Source: Leifsonia sp. SCN 70-46 (lineage in GTDB: Bacteria > Actinomycetota > Actinomycetes > Actinomycetales > Microbacteriaceae). Taken from it: a DNA stretch of 64,000 nucleotides. This document shows, one piece after another, positions 31,810-40,957 of this stretch. A program made the position numbers and the translations under genes. The notes under the pieces are model-generated. The model did not search any database and was not told the DNA's origin. It saw only the letters and a list, made by a program, of their open reading frames with translations. The stretch spans positions 372,001 through 436,000 of the forward strand of contig MEFY01000001.1 of the NCBI GenBank assembly GCA_001725325.1. The letters are read 5' to 3'. Every line of letters starts with the position of its first letter. Within the stretch, counting starts at the first letter, position 1.

Positions 31810-32852
31810 GCGCGCAGCCCCCGCTCGCAGGCCAGGATCTCGTCGACGGCGACGCGCTCGTCATCGGCGTGCGCCTTCAGCGGGTCGCCGGGTCCGTAGT
31901 TGACGGCGGGGATCCCCAGGGCCGAGAAGCGCGCGACGTCGGTCCAGCCGTACTTGGGGCTCGCCTGACCGCCGACCGCCGCGAGGAACTCCTGCGCGAG
32001 CGGCGCGTCGAGGCCAGGGCGGGCGCCCTCCGCGATGTCGGTGATCTCGATGTCGAAGCCCGCGAACACCTCGCGCAGGTGCGCGACGGCGTCGTCGGCC
32101 GAGCGGCTCGGTGCGAAGCGGTAGTTGACGCTGATGACGGCCTCGTCGGGGATGACGTTGCCCGCGACCCCTCCGCGGATGCCGACGGCGTTGAGCCCCT
32201 CGCGGTACACGAGCCCGTCGACCTCGAGCTCGGCGGGCGTGTAACCCGCGAGGATCGCGAGCACGGGCGCCGCGTCGTGGATGGCGTTGTGGCCGACCCA
32301 CGCGCGCGCGCTGTGCGCCCGCACGCCGTGCAGGGTGATGTCGGCGCGGGCCGTGCCGTTGCATCCCCCCTCGACCGTCGCGCTCGTCGGCTCGCCGAGG
32401 ATGGCGAAGTCGCCCGCGAGCAGGTCGGGGCGGTTGCGCGCGAGGCGGCCGAGGCCGTTGAGGGCGCTGTCGACCTCCTCGTGGTCGTACCAGATCCACG
32501 TGACGTCGACGGCGGGCTCGACGAGCTCCGCGGCGAGCTTGAGGGCCACGGCCACGCCGCCCTTCATGTCGACGGTGCCGCGGCCGACGAGGAAGCCGTC
32601 CTCCTCCCGCACGGGCAGGTTGTCGTTGACGGGCACGGTGTCGATGTGCCCGGCGATCACGACGCGGCGGTCGCGGCCGAGGGTGGTGCGCGCGACGAGG
32701 GCGTCGGCGTCGCGCACGACCTCGAGGTGCGCGAGCCCCGCGAGGGCGGCCTCGATGGCGTCGGCTATGCCCTTCTCGTCGCCCGACACCGACTCGATGT
32801 CGCACAGCGCGCGGGTGAGCTCGACGGAGGAGGCGGTGAGGTCGAGGGCCAT
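31785..32852 (-). CDS. dapE: Succinyl-diaminopimelate desuccinylase
   Basis: A 355-residue M20-family hydrolase that removes succinate from N-succinyl-LL-diaminopimelate. Metal ligands are seen in VIAGHIDTVPV, GRGTVDMKGG, WYDHEEVDS (catalytic Glu), LGEPTSATVEGGC and LKAHADDE. It stands head to head with dapD, the enzyme two steps earlier, with only 26 nt between start codons. TAAGCT lies 6 nt upstream of the ATG. Confidence 0.93.
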   Translation of the reverse strand: MALDLTASSVELTRALCDIESVSGDEKGIADAIEAALAGLAHLEVVRDADALVARTTLGRDRRVVIAGHIDTVPVNDNLPVREEDGFLVGRGTVDMKGGVAVALKLAAELVEPAVDVTWIWYDHEEVDSALNGLGRLARNRPDLLAGDFAILGEPTSATVEGGCNGTARADITLHGVRAHSARAWVGHNAIHDAAPVLAILAGYTPAELEVDGLVYREGLNAVGIRGGVAGNVIPDEAVISVNYRFAPSRSADDAVAHLREVFAGFDIEITDIAEGARPGLDAPLAQEFLAAVGGQASPKYGWTDVARFSALGIPAVNYGPGDPLKAHADDERVAVDEILACERGLRAWLSSPSA

Positions 32853-32858
32853 GGGTCA

Positions 32859-32872
32859 AGCTTAAGTACTCT
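32859..32872. promoter_or_regulatory. Back-to-back leaderless promoters of dapE and dapD
   Basis: Minus TAAGCT (32864-32859) is 6 nt before dapE ATG 32852. Plus TACTCT (32867-32872) is 6 nt before dapD ATG 32879. Only 2 nt separate the boxes, so both core promoters occupy the same DNA. Confidence 0.65.
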
Positions 32873-32878
32873 GGTGTC

Positions 32879-33811
32879 ATGACTTCGCGCGCTGCCTGGG
32901 GATACGGACTTGCGACTGTTGCCGGCGACGGCACCGTGCTCGACACGTGGTACCCCTCCCCCCGGCTGGGCGCGTTCCCCGCGGGCACGGAGCGCCACAT
33001 CGCCCCCGCGGAGCTCGAAGACCTCGTGGGCGCGGACGAGCGCCGCGGCGTGACCCTCGAGTTCGTGACCGTGGAGGTCGACCTCGACTCCCCCATCGCC
33101 TCGACGTCGGACGCCTACCTGCGCCTGCACCTGCTGAGCCACCTGCTCGTGGCGCCCAACACGGTCAACCTCGACGGCATCTTCGGGCACCTGCCCATCG
33201 TCGTGTGGACGAACGCGGGGCCCGTGCACCCCGACCACTTCGCGAGGATGCGCCTGGCCCTGCAGCGCGCGGGCATCGCGCCCACGGGCATCGACAAGTT
33301 CCCCAGGCTGCTCGACTACGTCTCGCCCGACCGCGTGCGCATCGCCGACGCGTCGCGCGTGCGACTGGGCGCGCACCTCTCCCCGGGCACGACGGTCATG
33401 CACGAGGGCTTCGTCAACTACAACGCCGGCACCCTCGGCACGTCGATGGTCGAGGGCCGCATCTCGCAGGGCGTCGTCGTGGGCGACGGCGCGGACATCG
33501 GCGGCGGCGCGTCGATCATGGGCACGCTCAGCGGCGGGGGCACGACGCGCGTGTCGATCGGCGCCCGGGCGCTGCTCGGCGCGAACTCGGGCGTGGGCAT
33601 CCCCATCGGCGACGACACCGTGGTCGAGGCGGGCCTCTACGTGACCGCGGGCACCAAGGTCGTCGTCGCGGGCACCGACCAGACCGTCAAGGCGCTCGAC
33701 CTCGCGGGCGTGCCGGGGCTGCTGTTCCGCCGCAACTCCGTGTCGGGTGCCGTCGAGGTGCTGCAGCGCGACGGCAGGGGCGTCGAGCTCAACAGCGCCC
33801 TGCATGCCTGA
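32879..33811 (+). CDS. dapD: Tetrahydrodipicolinate N-succinyltransferase (actinobacterial type)
   Basis: A 310-residue acyltransferase that succinylates tetrahydrodipicolinate on the route to diaminopimelate and lysine. The left-handed beta-helix core is evident (EGRISQGVVVGDGADIGGG, then ASIMGTLSGGG and GIPIGDDTVVEAG), and the N-terminal AYLRLHLLSHLLVAPNTVNL is typical of the actinobacterial class. It overlaps a small downstream gene in an ATGA junction. Confidence 0.93.
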   Translation: MTSRAAWGYGLATVAGDGTVLDTWYPSPRLGAFPAGTERHIAPAELEDLVGADERRGVTLEFVTVEVDLDSPIASTSDAYLRLHLLSHLLVAPNTVNLDGIFGHLPIVVWTNAGPVHPDHFARMRLALQRAGIAPTGIDKFPRLLDYVSPDRVRIADASRVRLGAHLSPGTTVMHEGFVNYNAGTLGTSMVEGRISQGVVVGDGADIGGGASIMGTLSGGGTTRVSIGARALLGANSGVGIPIGDDTVVEAGLYVTAGTKVVVAGTDQTVKALDLAGVPGLLFRRNSVSGAVEVLQRDGRGVELNSALHA

Positions 33812-34263
33812 TGCGCTGGACGCGTAGCCGCGTCATCCTCGCAGCGACGGCCGGCGCCGTCGCGGTGGCACTGGGCGTGCTCGTGCCGTCGTGGTTCTCG
33901 GCAGGCCCCGCCGCCGACACGAAGGTGTTCGCGGGCACCTACACGTCCGACACCGACGTGCGCGTCTCCAACCTCACGATCGAGGGCGGGCACGTGCGCG
34001 TCTCGTACGGGTTCGACGTGCTGTTCCAGCCCTCGGGCGAGGCCGGCGTGCTGCGCTGCGGACTCGTCGACACGAGCGGGCGGCTCGACTTCTTCGCCGG
34101 CAGCCGCACCGTCGCCCTCTCGGGCGGCTGGACCCACCTCGAGTTCGCCGCGGACTACGACCTGCCCGAGCTCACGCTCGGCATCCGCTGCTCCCCCTCG
34201 GCGGACGGGCCGGCCTCGATGGCCTTCCGCGGCATCCGGCTGTCGGCGGAGCCGATCAGCTAG
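33811..34263 (+). CDS. Exported or anchored beta-rich protein of unknown function
   Basis: A 150-residue protein with an N-terminal signal or anchor helix (TRSRVILAATAGAVAVALGV) and a beta-strand-rich remainder with two cysteines (VLRCGL, IRCSPS) that could form a disulfide. The ATG overlaps the dapD stop by 1 nt, so it is coupled to dapD. I do not recognise the family. Its last 8 nt overlap the convergent gene. Confidence 0.7.
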   Translation: MRWTRSRVILAATAGAVAVALGVLVPSWFSAGPAADTKVFAGTYTSDTDVRVSNLTIEGGHVRVSYGFDVLFQPSGEAGVLRCGLVDTSGRLDFFAGSRTVALSGGWTHLEFAADYDLPELTLGIRCSPSADGPASMAFRGIRLSAEPIS

Positions 34264-34855
34264 CGCCGTCCTCGAGGCGCTTGAGGTCGCGCGTGAGCTC
34301 GCGCAGCCTGTCCAGCCGCTCGATGACGTAGTCGGGCTCGTCGCCGATCGTCGCGGCCCGGGTGAGCCGCGCCTTCACGGAGGCCGCGATCTCGTCCCAG
34401 GCGGCCTCCTGTGCCTTCTCCGCGGTCTCCCGCGCGAAGTCCGGGTCGCTCGCGAGCGACCGCAGCCGCTCGGCGAGGCGGCGGGAGTAGTCCTCGCGGC
34501 GCGCGAGCTGCTCGAGGTCGCGCTCCGTGTAGTCGTGGAAGTGCCGCGCGCGCTCCCGGCGCGCCTCCGCCTCCCGGCGGTCGGCCTCGATGCGGTCGGC
34601 GTCGGCGTCGCGCTCGTCGGCGAGGGCGCGCAGCTCGTCGGCGACCGCCGACGCGTTGCGGTCGCCGTCGAAGCCGAGGTCGTCGCGCAGCGAGCCCGTG
34701 ATGATGCGGTTCTTGATCGCGAGGCGCACGGCCGACGCCGACACGAGCTCGCCCTCCTCGAGGAGGTCGTCCATCGAGGCGGGGGGACGGTCCTCGGGCG
34801 GCACGAACGTGCCGAGGTCGACGCGGCGCCGGCGTTCCCTGCGGAACCACGCCAC
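34256..34855 (-). CDS. Coiled-coil protein of unknown function
   Basis: A 199-residue, highly charged, mostly helical protein. After a basic start (MAWFRRERRRRVDLG) and SMDDLLEEGELVSASAV, residues about 85-135 are rich in A, R, E and D with heptad-like spacing (ADELRALADERDADADRIEA). GTG start 34855 lies 12 nt after the gltA stop, so it is probably the second gene of the gltA transcript. No function can be assigned. Confidence 0.7.
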   Translation of the reverse strand: MAWFRRERRRRVDLGTFVPPEDRPPASMDDLLEEGELVSASAVRLAIKNRIITGSLRDDLGFDGDRNASAVADELRALADERDADADRIEADRREAEARRERARHFHDYTERDLEQLARREDYSRRLAERLRSLASDPDFARETAEKAQEAAWDEIAASVKARLTRAATIGDEPDYVIERLDRLRELTRDLKRLEDGAS

Positions 34856-34866
34856 GGGTTCTGCCC

Positions 34867-36165
<1,299 letters not shown>

Positions 36166-36171
36166 GTCTAC

Positions 36172-36177
36172 AGCTTA
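36172..36177 (-). promoter_or_regulatory. Leaderless-type -10 box (TAAGCT) for gltA
   Basis: Minus-strand TAAGCT is followed by 6 nt and GTG 36165. Confidence 0.55.
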
Positions 36178-36231
36178 CGCAGTCCCTACGACCACTGACG
36201 CAAGCTCCAAGCGTTAAGAACCTGCGTTGTT

Positions 36232-37338
36232 CTACGCCAACAACTCGAGCCGGGCCACCGTCTCGGCGATCGCCGCGTCCGATGCGGTGAGGGCGATGCG
36301 CACGTGCTGCGCCGGCTGCTCGCCGTAGAAGGTGCCCGGCACGACGAGGATCCCCGCGTCCGCGAACTCCGCGACGGTCTCCCACGAGTCCTGGCCCTTG
36401 GTCACCCACAGGTACAGACCGGCCCCGCTCTCGTCGACGCGGTAGCCCGCGCGCTCGAGGGCCGGCTTGAGGCGCGATCGGCGCGCGCGGTAGCGCTCGC
36501 GCTGCTCGGCGACGTGCGCCTCGTCGCCGAGGGCCGCGATCATCGCCTCCTGCACGGGCTCCGGCGGGATGAGCCCGATGTGCTTGCGCACGCCGAGCAG
36601 CTCCGTGATGAGCCTGCTGCAGCCCGCGACGAGCGCCGCGCGGTAGCCCGCGAGGTTCGACTGCTTGCTGAGCGAGTAGAGCGCGAGCACCGAGCTGCGG
36701 TCGCCCGCGATGACCCGGGGGTCGAGGATGCTCGGGGTGGGGTCGGCCCCCGACCAGTTGAGCTCGGCGTAGCACTCGTCGCTCGCGATCACGGCGCCGA
36801 GCTCGCGGGCGCGCGCGACGGCGGCCCGGAGCTGCTCGACCTCGAGGATGCTGCCGTCGGGGTTGCCGGGGCTGTTGACCCACACGAGGCTCGTGCCCTC
36901 GGGCCACAGGGCCGGGTCGTCCTCGGCGACGACCGTCGCGCCGACGAGGGCGCCGCCGATCGCGTACGTCGGGTAGGCCGTGCGCGGATGCACGACGATG
37001 TCGCCCTTGCCGAGGCCCAGCAGGAAGGGCAGCAGGGCCACGAGCTCCTTGGAGCCGATCGTGGGGATGACGTTGGCGACCGTGAGATCGTCCACGCCCC
37101 TGCGGCGGGCGAACCAGTCGACGATCGCCTCGCGCAGGGCCGGGCTGCCGGCCGTCGCGGGGTAGGCGTGGGCGTCCGTCGCAGCGGACAGCGCCTCGCG
37201 CACGACGGCGGGCGTGGGGTCGACGGGCGAGCCCACGGAGAGGTCGACGAAGCCCTCGGGGTGGGCGCGGGCACGCTCGGCGTAGGGCGCGAGCGAGTCC
37301 CACGGGAAGTCGGGGAGCGCGAGCGGCGTGCGGGCCAC
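36232..37338 (-). CDS. dapC: Succinyldiaminopimelate aminotransferase
   Basis: A 368-residue fold-type I aminotransferase. VNSPGNPDGSILE, SDECYAELNW and the PLP-lysine motif SLSKQSNLAGYR match actinobacterial DapC, which makes N-succinyl-LL-diaminopimelate between the DapD and DapE steps. GTG 37338 lies 2 nt after the fdxA stop; the same ferredoxin-aminotransferase pairing occurs in mycobacteria (fdxC-Rv1178). A longer frame upstream is a shadow of fdxA. Confidence 0.9.
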   Translation of the reverse strand: MARTPLALPDFPWDSLAPYAERARAHPEGFVDLSVGSPVDPTPAVVREALSAATDAHAYPATAGSPALREAIVDWFARRRGVDDLTVANVIPTIGSKELVALLPFLLGLGKGDIVVHPRTAYPTYAIGGALVGATVVAEDDPALWPEGTSLVWVNSPGNPDGSILEVEQLRAAVARARELGAVIASDECYAELNWSGADPTPSILDPRVIAGDRSSVLALYSLSKQSNLAGYRAALVAGCSRLITELLGVRKHIGLIPPEPVQEAMIAALGDEAHVAEQRERYRARRSRLKPALERAGYRVDESGAGLYLWVTKGQDSWETVAEFADAGILVVPGTFYGEQPAQHVRIALTASDAAIAETVARLELLA

Positions 37339-37340
37339 GA

Positions 37341-37655
37341 TCAGGGAAGCGGCTGCGACTTGATGAGCGCGTGGTCGTCGTGGATGACCCCGACCTTCGA
37401 GGCGCCGCCGGGCGAGCCGAGGTCGGAGAAGAACTCGACGTTCGCCTTGTAGTAGTCCGCCCACTTGTCGGGCAGGTCGTCCTCGTAGTAGATGGCCTCG
37501 ACGGGGCAGACCGGTTCGCACGCGCCGCAGTCCACGCACTCGTCGGGGTGGATGTACAGCATCCTGTCGCCCTCGTAGATGCAGTCGACAGGGCACTCAT
37601 CGATGCACGCGCGGTCCTTGAGGTCCACACAGGGCTGGGCGATCACATACGTCAC
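37341..37655 (-). CDS. fdxA: 7Fe-type ferredoxin
   Basis: A 104-residue ferredoxin. The N-terminal half holds two cluster-binding motifs, CVDLKDRACIDECPVDC and CVDCGACEPVCPVEAI, suited to one [3Fe-4S] and one [4Fe-4S] cluster. The C-terminal tail (ADYYKANVEFFSDLGSPGGA) is that of the actinobacterial FdxA/FdxC group. GTG 37655 follows TATCAT after 7 nt. First gene of an operon with dapC. Confidence 0.95.
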   Translation of the reverse strand: MTYVIAQPCVDLKDRACIDECPVDCIYEGDRMLYIHPDECVDCGACEPVCPVEAIYYEDDLPDKWADYYKANVEFFSDLGSPGGASKVGVIHDDHALIKSQPLP

Positions 37656-37659
37656 GGTG

Positions 37660-38787
37660 TCAATGATATCTCGCCGTGCTGCGTGCCAGCTTCGGCCACG
37701 CGAGCACGACGGTCGCCACGAGCACGGGCCCGAACGTCCACACGTATCCGGCGACGTTGTCGGGCACGATGACCGACCCGCCGGCGCCCTGCAGGGCCAG
37801 GAGCGCCGCGGCCCCGATGAACCCGAGGGCCCCCACGAGCGCGACGAGGCGCGACTCGAAGACGATGCGCAGGCCCACGAGCAGGAGGGCGACGATCGCG
37901 ATGCCCGCGATGAGCCCCCACGGCACGGGGACCCCCGCGACCGTCGCCGTGGCCTGGTGGGCTGCGGTGAGCAGCGCGCCCGCGAAGAGCCCGAGGCCCG
38001 CCGCGACGACGAAGGTGACGACGCGCGCGGCGATCCCGTAGTCGGAGAACGACGGCTCGGCCTCGCGCACGCGCGTGAACGACTCCGTCGCCGCGAGCGG
38101 CTTGGGCCCGCCCGACGAGAGCGCGTACTCGTCGCCCGTCACGGCCACCTGGGTCGCGTGCGCCTCGAGGGCGCGGCGCTTGCGGTCGAGCACGGGCGCG
38201 GGGTCGACGACGACGGGGCCGCGCCGGGCACCCTCGCTGTCGACGGCGTAGAAGGCGACGCCGAGCACGTCGGCGGCGGTGCGGGCCGCAGCGGCCGTGC
38301 GCACGTGGTCGGGGTGCCCGTAGCCCCCGTCCGCCGCGTAGCTCACGACGACGTCGGGCTGCACGTCGAGGATGACCGCGGCGATGTCGGCGGCGACCTC
38401 GCCCTCCTCGGCCGCCGTGAGCGAGAGCCCGTCGACGGACTCGAGCGGCTCGGCGCCCGTCGCGCCCCAGCGCATGCCGGAGTCGAGGTAGCGCCGCGGC
38501 GGGCGGCCCTCCCAGCGCGCGCCGGCGTCGCCGAGGAAGCGGTGGTCGGTCACGCCGAGCGCCGCGAGCGCCGCCGCGAGCTCGCGCGCGCGGTGCTCGC
38601 CCAGGGCCTCCCCCGTGAGCGACCGCAGCGGCTCGGGGATGACCTCGCCGAGCTCCCCGCGCGTGCAGGTGACCACCGTCACGTGCGCGCCGGAGCCGAC
38701 GAGGGTCGCGATCGTCGCCCCCGTCGCGAGCGTCTCGTCGTCGGGATGCGCGTGCACGAACAGCACGCGCTCGGGCGTCTCGGCCAC
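37660..38787 (-). CDS. mshB: MshB-like PIG-L deacetylase with C-terminal membrane domain
   Basis: A 375-residue protein. Residues 1 to about 250 form a PIG-L/MshB zinc deacetylase (FVHAHPDDETLATGATIA, VVTCTRGELGEVI, DGGYGHPDHVRT), the enzyme that deacetylates GlcNAc-inositol in mycothiol synthesis. Residues about 255-370 add four hydrophobic segments that standard MshB lacks. GTG 38787. In mycobacteria mshB lies upstream of fdxC and the dapC-like gene, in the same order. The membrane part could tether the enzyme; its role is unknown. Confidence 0.78.
   Translation of the reverse strand: MAETPERVLFVHAHPDDETLATGATIATLVGSGAHVTVVTCTRGELGEVIPEPLRSLTGEALGEHRARELAAALAALGVTDHRFLGDAGARWEGRPPRRYLDSGMRWGATGAEPLESVDGLSLTAAEEGEVAADIAAVILDVQPDVVVSYAADGGYGHPDHVRTAAAARTAADVLGVAFYAVDSEGARRGPVVVDPAPVLDRKRRALEAHATQVAVTGDEYALSSGGPKPLAATESFTRVREAEPSFSDYGIAARVVTFVVAAGLGLFAGALLTAAHQATATVAGVPVPWGLIAGIAIVALLLVGLRIVFESRLVALVGALGFIGAAALLALQGAGGSVIVPDNVAGYVWTFGPVLVATVVLAWPKLARSTARYH
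37663..37668 (-). promoter_or_regulatory. Leaderless-type -10 box (TATCAT) for fdxA inside the mshB 3' end
   Basis: Minus-strand TATCAT is followed by 7 nt and GTG 37655. It also encodes the last two codons of mshB. Confidence 0.5.
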
Positions 38788-38811
38788 TGCGCACCCACTT
38801 TCTCCGTCAGG

Positions 38812-38840
38812 TAGACAGGATACGCGGCGGCGGGTATGGT
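38812..38840 (+). promoter_or_regulatory. Sigma-70-type promoter for efeUOB
   Basis: TAGACA (38812-38817), a 17-nt spacer and TATGGT (38835-38840). The predicted start falls at the iron box. Confidence 0.6.
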
Positions 38841-38848
38841 CGATCCGG

Positions 38849-38867
38849 TTAGGTAAGGCTTACCTCC
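38849..38867 (+). promoter_or_regulatory. IdeR/DtxR iron box upstream of efeU
   Basis: TTAGGTAAGGCTTACCTCC contains a perfect AGGTAAG-G-CTTACCT palindrome and matches the 19-bp IdeR/DtxR consensus closely. It lies at the predicted transcription start, so iron-loaded repressor would block the efe operon. Confidence 0.88.
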
Positions 38868-38879
38868 AGAAAGCATCCG

Positions 38880-39704
38880 TTGCTCGCAAACTTCCTGATC
38901 GGCCTGCGTGAGGGCCTCGAGGCCGGACTGATCGTCGGCATCCTCGTCGCCTACCTCAACAAGCTCGGCCGCAGAGACATCCTCCCCCGCCTGTGGCTCG
39001 GCATCGGCATCGCCATCGGCATCTCGCTCGGCGTGGGCGCGATCCTCACGTGGGGGCCCTACGGGCTGAGCTTCCAGGCGCAGGAGATCCTCGGCGGCGG
39101 CCTCTCGATCCTCGCCGTCGGCCTCGTCACGTGGATGATCTTCTGGATGGCGCAGCACTCCCGCGGCCTCAAGGGCGAGCTGCAGTCCAAGCTCGACGCG
39201 GCCATCGCCGGCACGGGCATGGGCATCGTCGTCGTGGGCTTCGTGAGCGTCGGCCGGGAGGGCGTCGAGACCGCGCTGTTCATCTGGGCGAGCGTCTCCT
39301 CCACGGGCAACGCCGTCGTCGGCACGATCGGCGCGGTGCTGGGCATCCTCGCCTCCGTCGTCATCGCGTACCTCATCTACCGCGGGCTCGTGCGCATCAA
39401 CCTCTCGCGCTTCTTCCTCTGGACCGGCCTCTTCCTCATCGTCGTGGCCGCGGGCGTGCTCTCTTACGGCATCGGCGACCTGCAGGAGGCGGGCGTCATC
39501 CCCGGGTTCGGCCAGCCCGCGTTCAGCGTCGCGGGGATCATCCCGCCCTCCAGCTGGTATGGCATCGTGCTCGCGGGCCTCTTCAACTACACGGCGGAGC
39601 CCACGTGGGCGCGCCTCGTCGCGTGGGCGCTCTACCTCGCCGTCGTGACCCCGATCTTCCTCCGCAGGGCGACGGCACCGGCGCCGCGCCCGCTCGCGGC
39701 CTGA
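38880..39704 (+). CDS. efeU: EfeU/FTR1-type iron permease
   Basis: A 274-residue membrane protein with seven helices. Both REGxE iron-binding motifs are present (LREGLEAGL near the N-terminus, GREGVETAL in the middle). It conducts iron in the EfeUOB system. The start must be TTG at 38880: the family N-terminus MLANFLIGLREGLE begins exactly there and no ATG or GTG precedes it in frame. Preceded by an iron box; followed by efeO after 29 nt. Confidence 0.93.
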   Translation: MLANFLIGLREGLEAGLIVGILVAYLNKLGRRDILPRLWLGIGIAIGISLGVGAILTWGPYGLSFQAQEILGGGLSILAVGLVTWMIFWMAQHSRGLKGELQSKLDAAIAGTGMGIVVVGFVSVGREGVETALFIWASVSSTGNAVVGTIGAVLGILASVVIAYLIYRGLVRINLSRFFLWTGLFLIVVAAGVLSYGIGDLQEAGVIPGFGQPAFSVAGIIPPSSWYGIVLAGLFNYTAEPTWARLVAWALYLAVVTPIFLRRATAPAPRPLAA

Positions 39705-39733
39705 CCATCCCCTCACAGCAACAGGAGACAGCT

Positions 39734-40948
39734 ATGCGCAATCGCGTCCTCGCCGGTGCGGCCGGAGCCGGGGCACTCGCCCTCGTGCTCGCGGGCTGCG
39801 TCCCCAACACCACCGCGGGCGGCGCCGCGCTCACCGTCGCGATCACCGACGACACGTGCGTCGTGTCGGAGAGCACCGCCGCGGCGGGCCCCGTCACGTT
39901 CTCGATCACCAACAGCGGCACCGACGTCAACGAGTTCGAGATCCTCGCCGACGACAAGCTGCGCATCGTGGGCGAGAAGGAGAACATCACCCCCGGCTCG
40001 ACGGTCTCCTACGTGGCCCAGCTCGGCCCCGGCACGTACTACACGGCCTGCAAGTTCCAGCTCATCGGCGCCCCGACCGGTGTCGCCGAGTTCACGGTGA
40101 CGGGAGAGGCGACGGCGACCTCCGCGGACGAGCAGGCGCTCTCCGACCGCGCGGTCACCAACTACGTCTCGTACATCAGGTCGCAGGTCGCCGAGCTGCA
40201 GCCGCAGGTGCAGGCCCTCGCCGACGCCTACGCCGCAGGCGACGACGAGGCCGCGCGCTCGCTCTTCGCGAGCGCCCGTGTCTCGTACGAGCGCATCGAG
40301 CCGACCGCGGAGGCGTTCGGCGACCTCGACCCGAAGATCGACTACCGCGAGGTCGACGCCGTGGCGGAGGGGCTCGACTGGACCGGCTTCCACCGCATCG
40401 AGAAGGACCTGTGGCCGCCGGCCGCGGGCGACCTCAACTCCGACGGCACGTCGGCCCTGCTCGACTGGGCGCCCTCGACGACTGAGGAGCGCACGGCCTA
40501 CGCCGACGGCCTCGTCGCCGACGTGCAGCAGCTCGCCGACCTCGTCAACGCGGAGGGCTTCACGGTCTCGCTCGGCGACATCTCGAACGGCGCCATCGGC
40601 CTGCTCGACGAGGTCGCGGTCGGAAAGATCTCCGGCGAGGAGGACTGGTGGTCGCACACCGACCTCTACGACTTCTACGCCAACGTGCAGGGCGCGGAGG
40701 TGGCCTTCGGCAACGTCAAGGACATCGCGGCGGGCAAGGGCGCGGACGGCGCGGCCCTCGTGGACGACATCGAGGGCCAGTTCACCGCCCTCAAGGCGCT
40801 GCTCGCCCAGTACGGCAGCCTCGAGTCGGGCTTCGTCGGCTACGACACCGTGACCGAGGAGCAGCGCAAGGAGCTCAGCGACCAGGTGAACGCCCTCGCC
40901 GAGCCGCTCTCGAACCTCACGCACACCGTGCTCGGCATCGCTGGTTAG
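39734..40948 (+). CDS. efeO: EfeO iron-binding lipoprotein (imelysin/M75)
   Basis: A 404-residue lipoprotein with lipobox LVLAGC, then a cupredoxin-like N-terminal domain (VAITDDTCVVSESTAAAG) and the helical M75/imelysin domain with the HxxE iron-ligand motif (DWTGFHRIEKDLW). It collects iron outside the membrane for EfeU. AGGAG precedes the ATG at 39734. Confidence 0.92.
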   Translation: MRNRVLAGAAGAGALALVLAGCVPNTTAGGAALTVAITDDTCVVSESTAAAGPVTFSITNSGTDVNEFEILADDKLRIVGEKENITPGSTVSYVAQLGPGTYYTACKFQLIGAPTGVAEFTVTGEATATSADEQALSDRAVTNYVSYIRSQVAELQPQVQALADAYAAGDDEAARSLFASARVSYERIEPTAEAFGDLDPKIDYREVDAVAEGLDWTGFHRIEKDLWPPAAGDLNSDGTSALLDWAPSTTEERTAYADGLVADVQQLADLVNAEGFTVSLGDISNGAIGLLDEVAVGKISGEEDWWSHTDLYDFYANVQGAEVAFGNVKDIAAGKGADGAALVDDIEGQFTALKALLAQYGSLESGFVGYDTVTEEQRKELSDQVNALAEPLSNLTHTVLGIAG

Positions 40949-40957
40949 CATTCAAGG

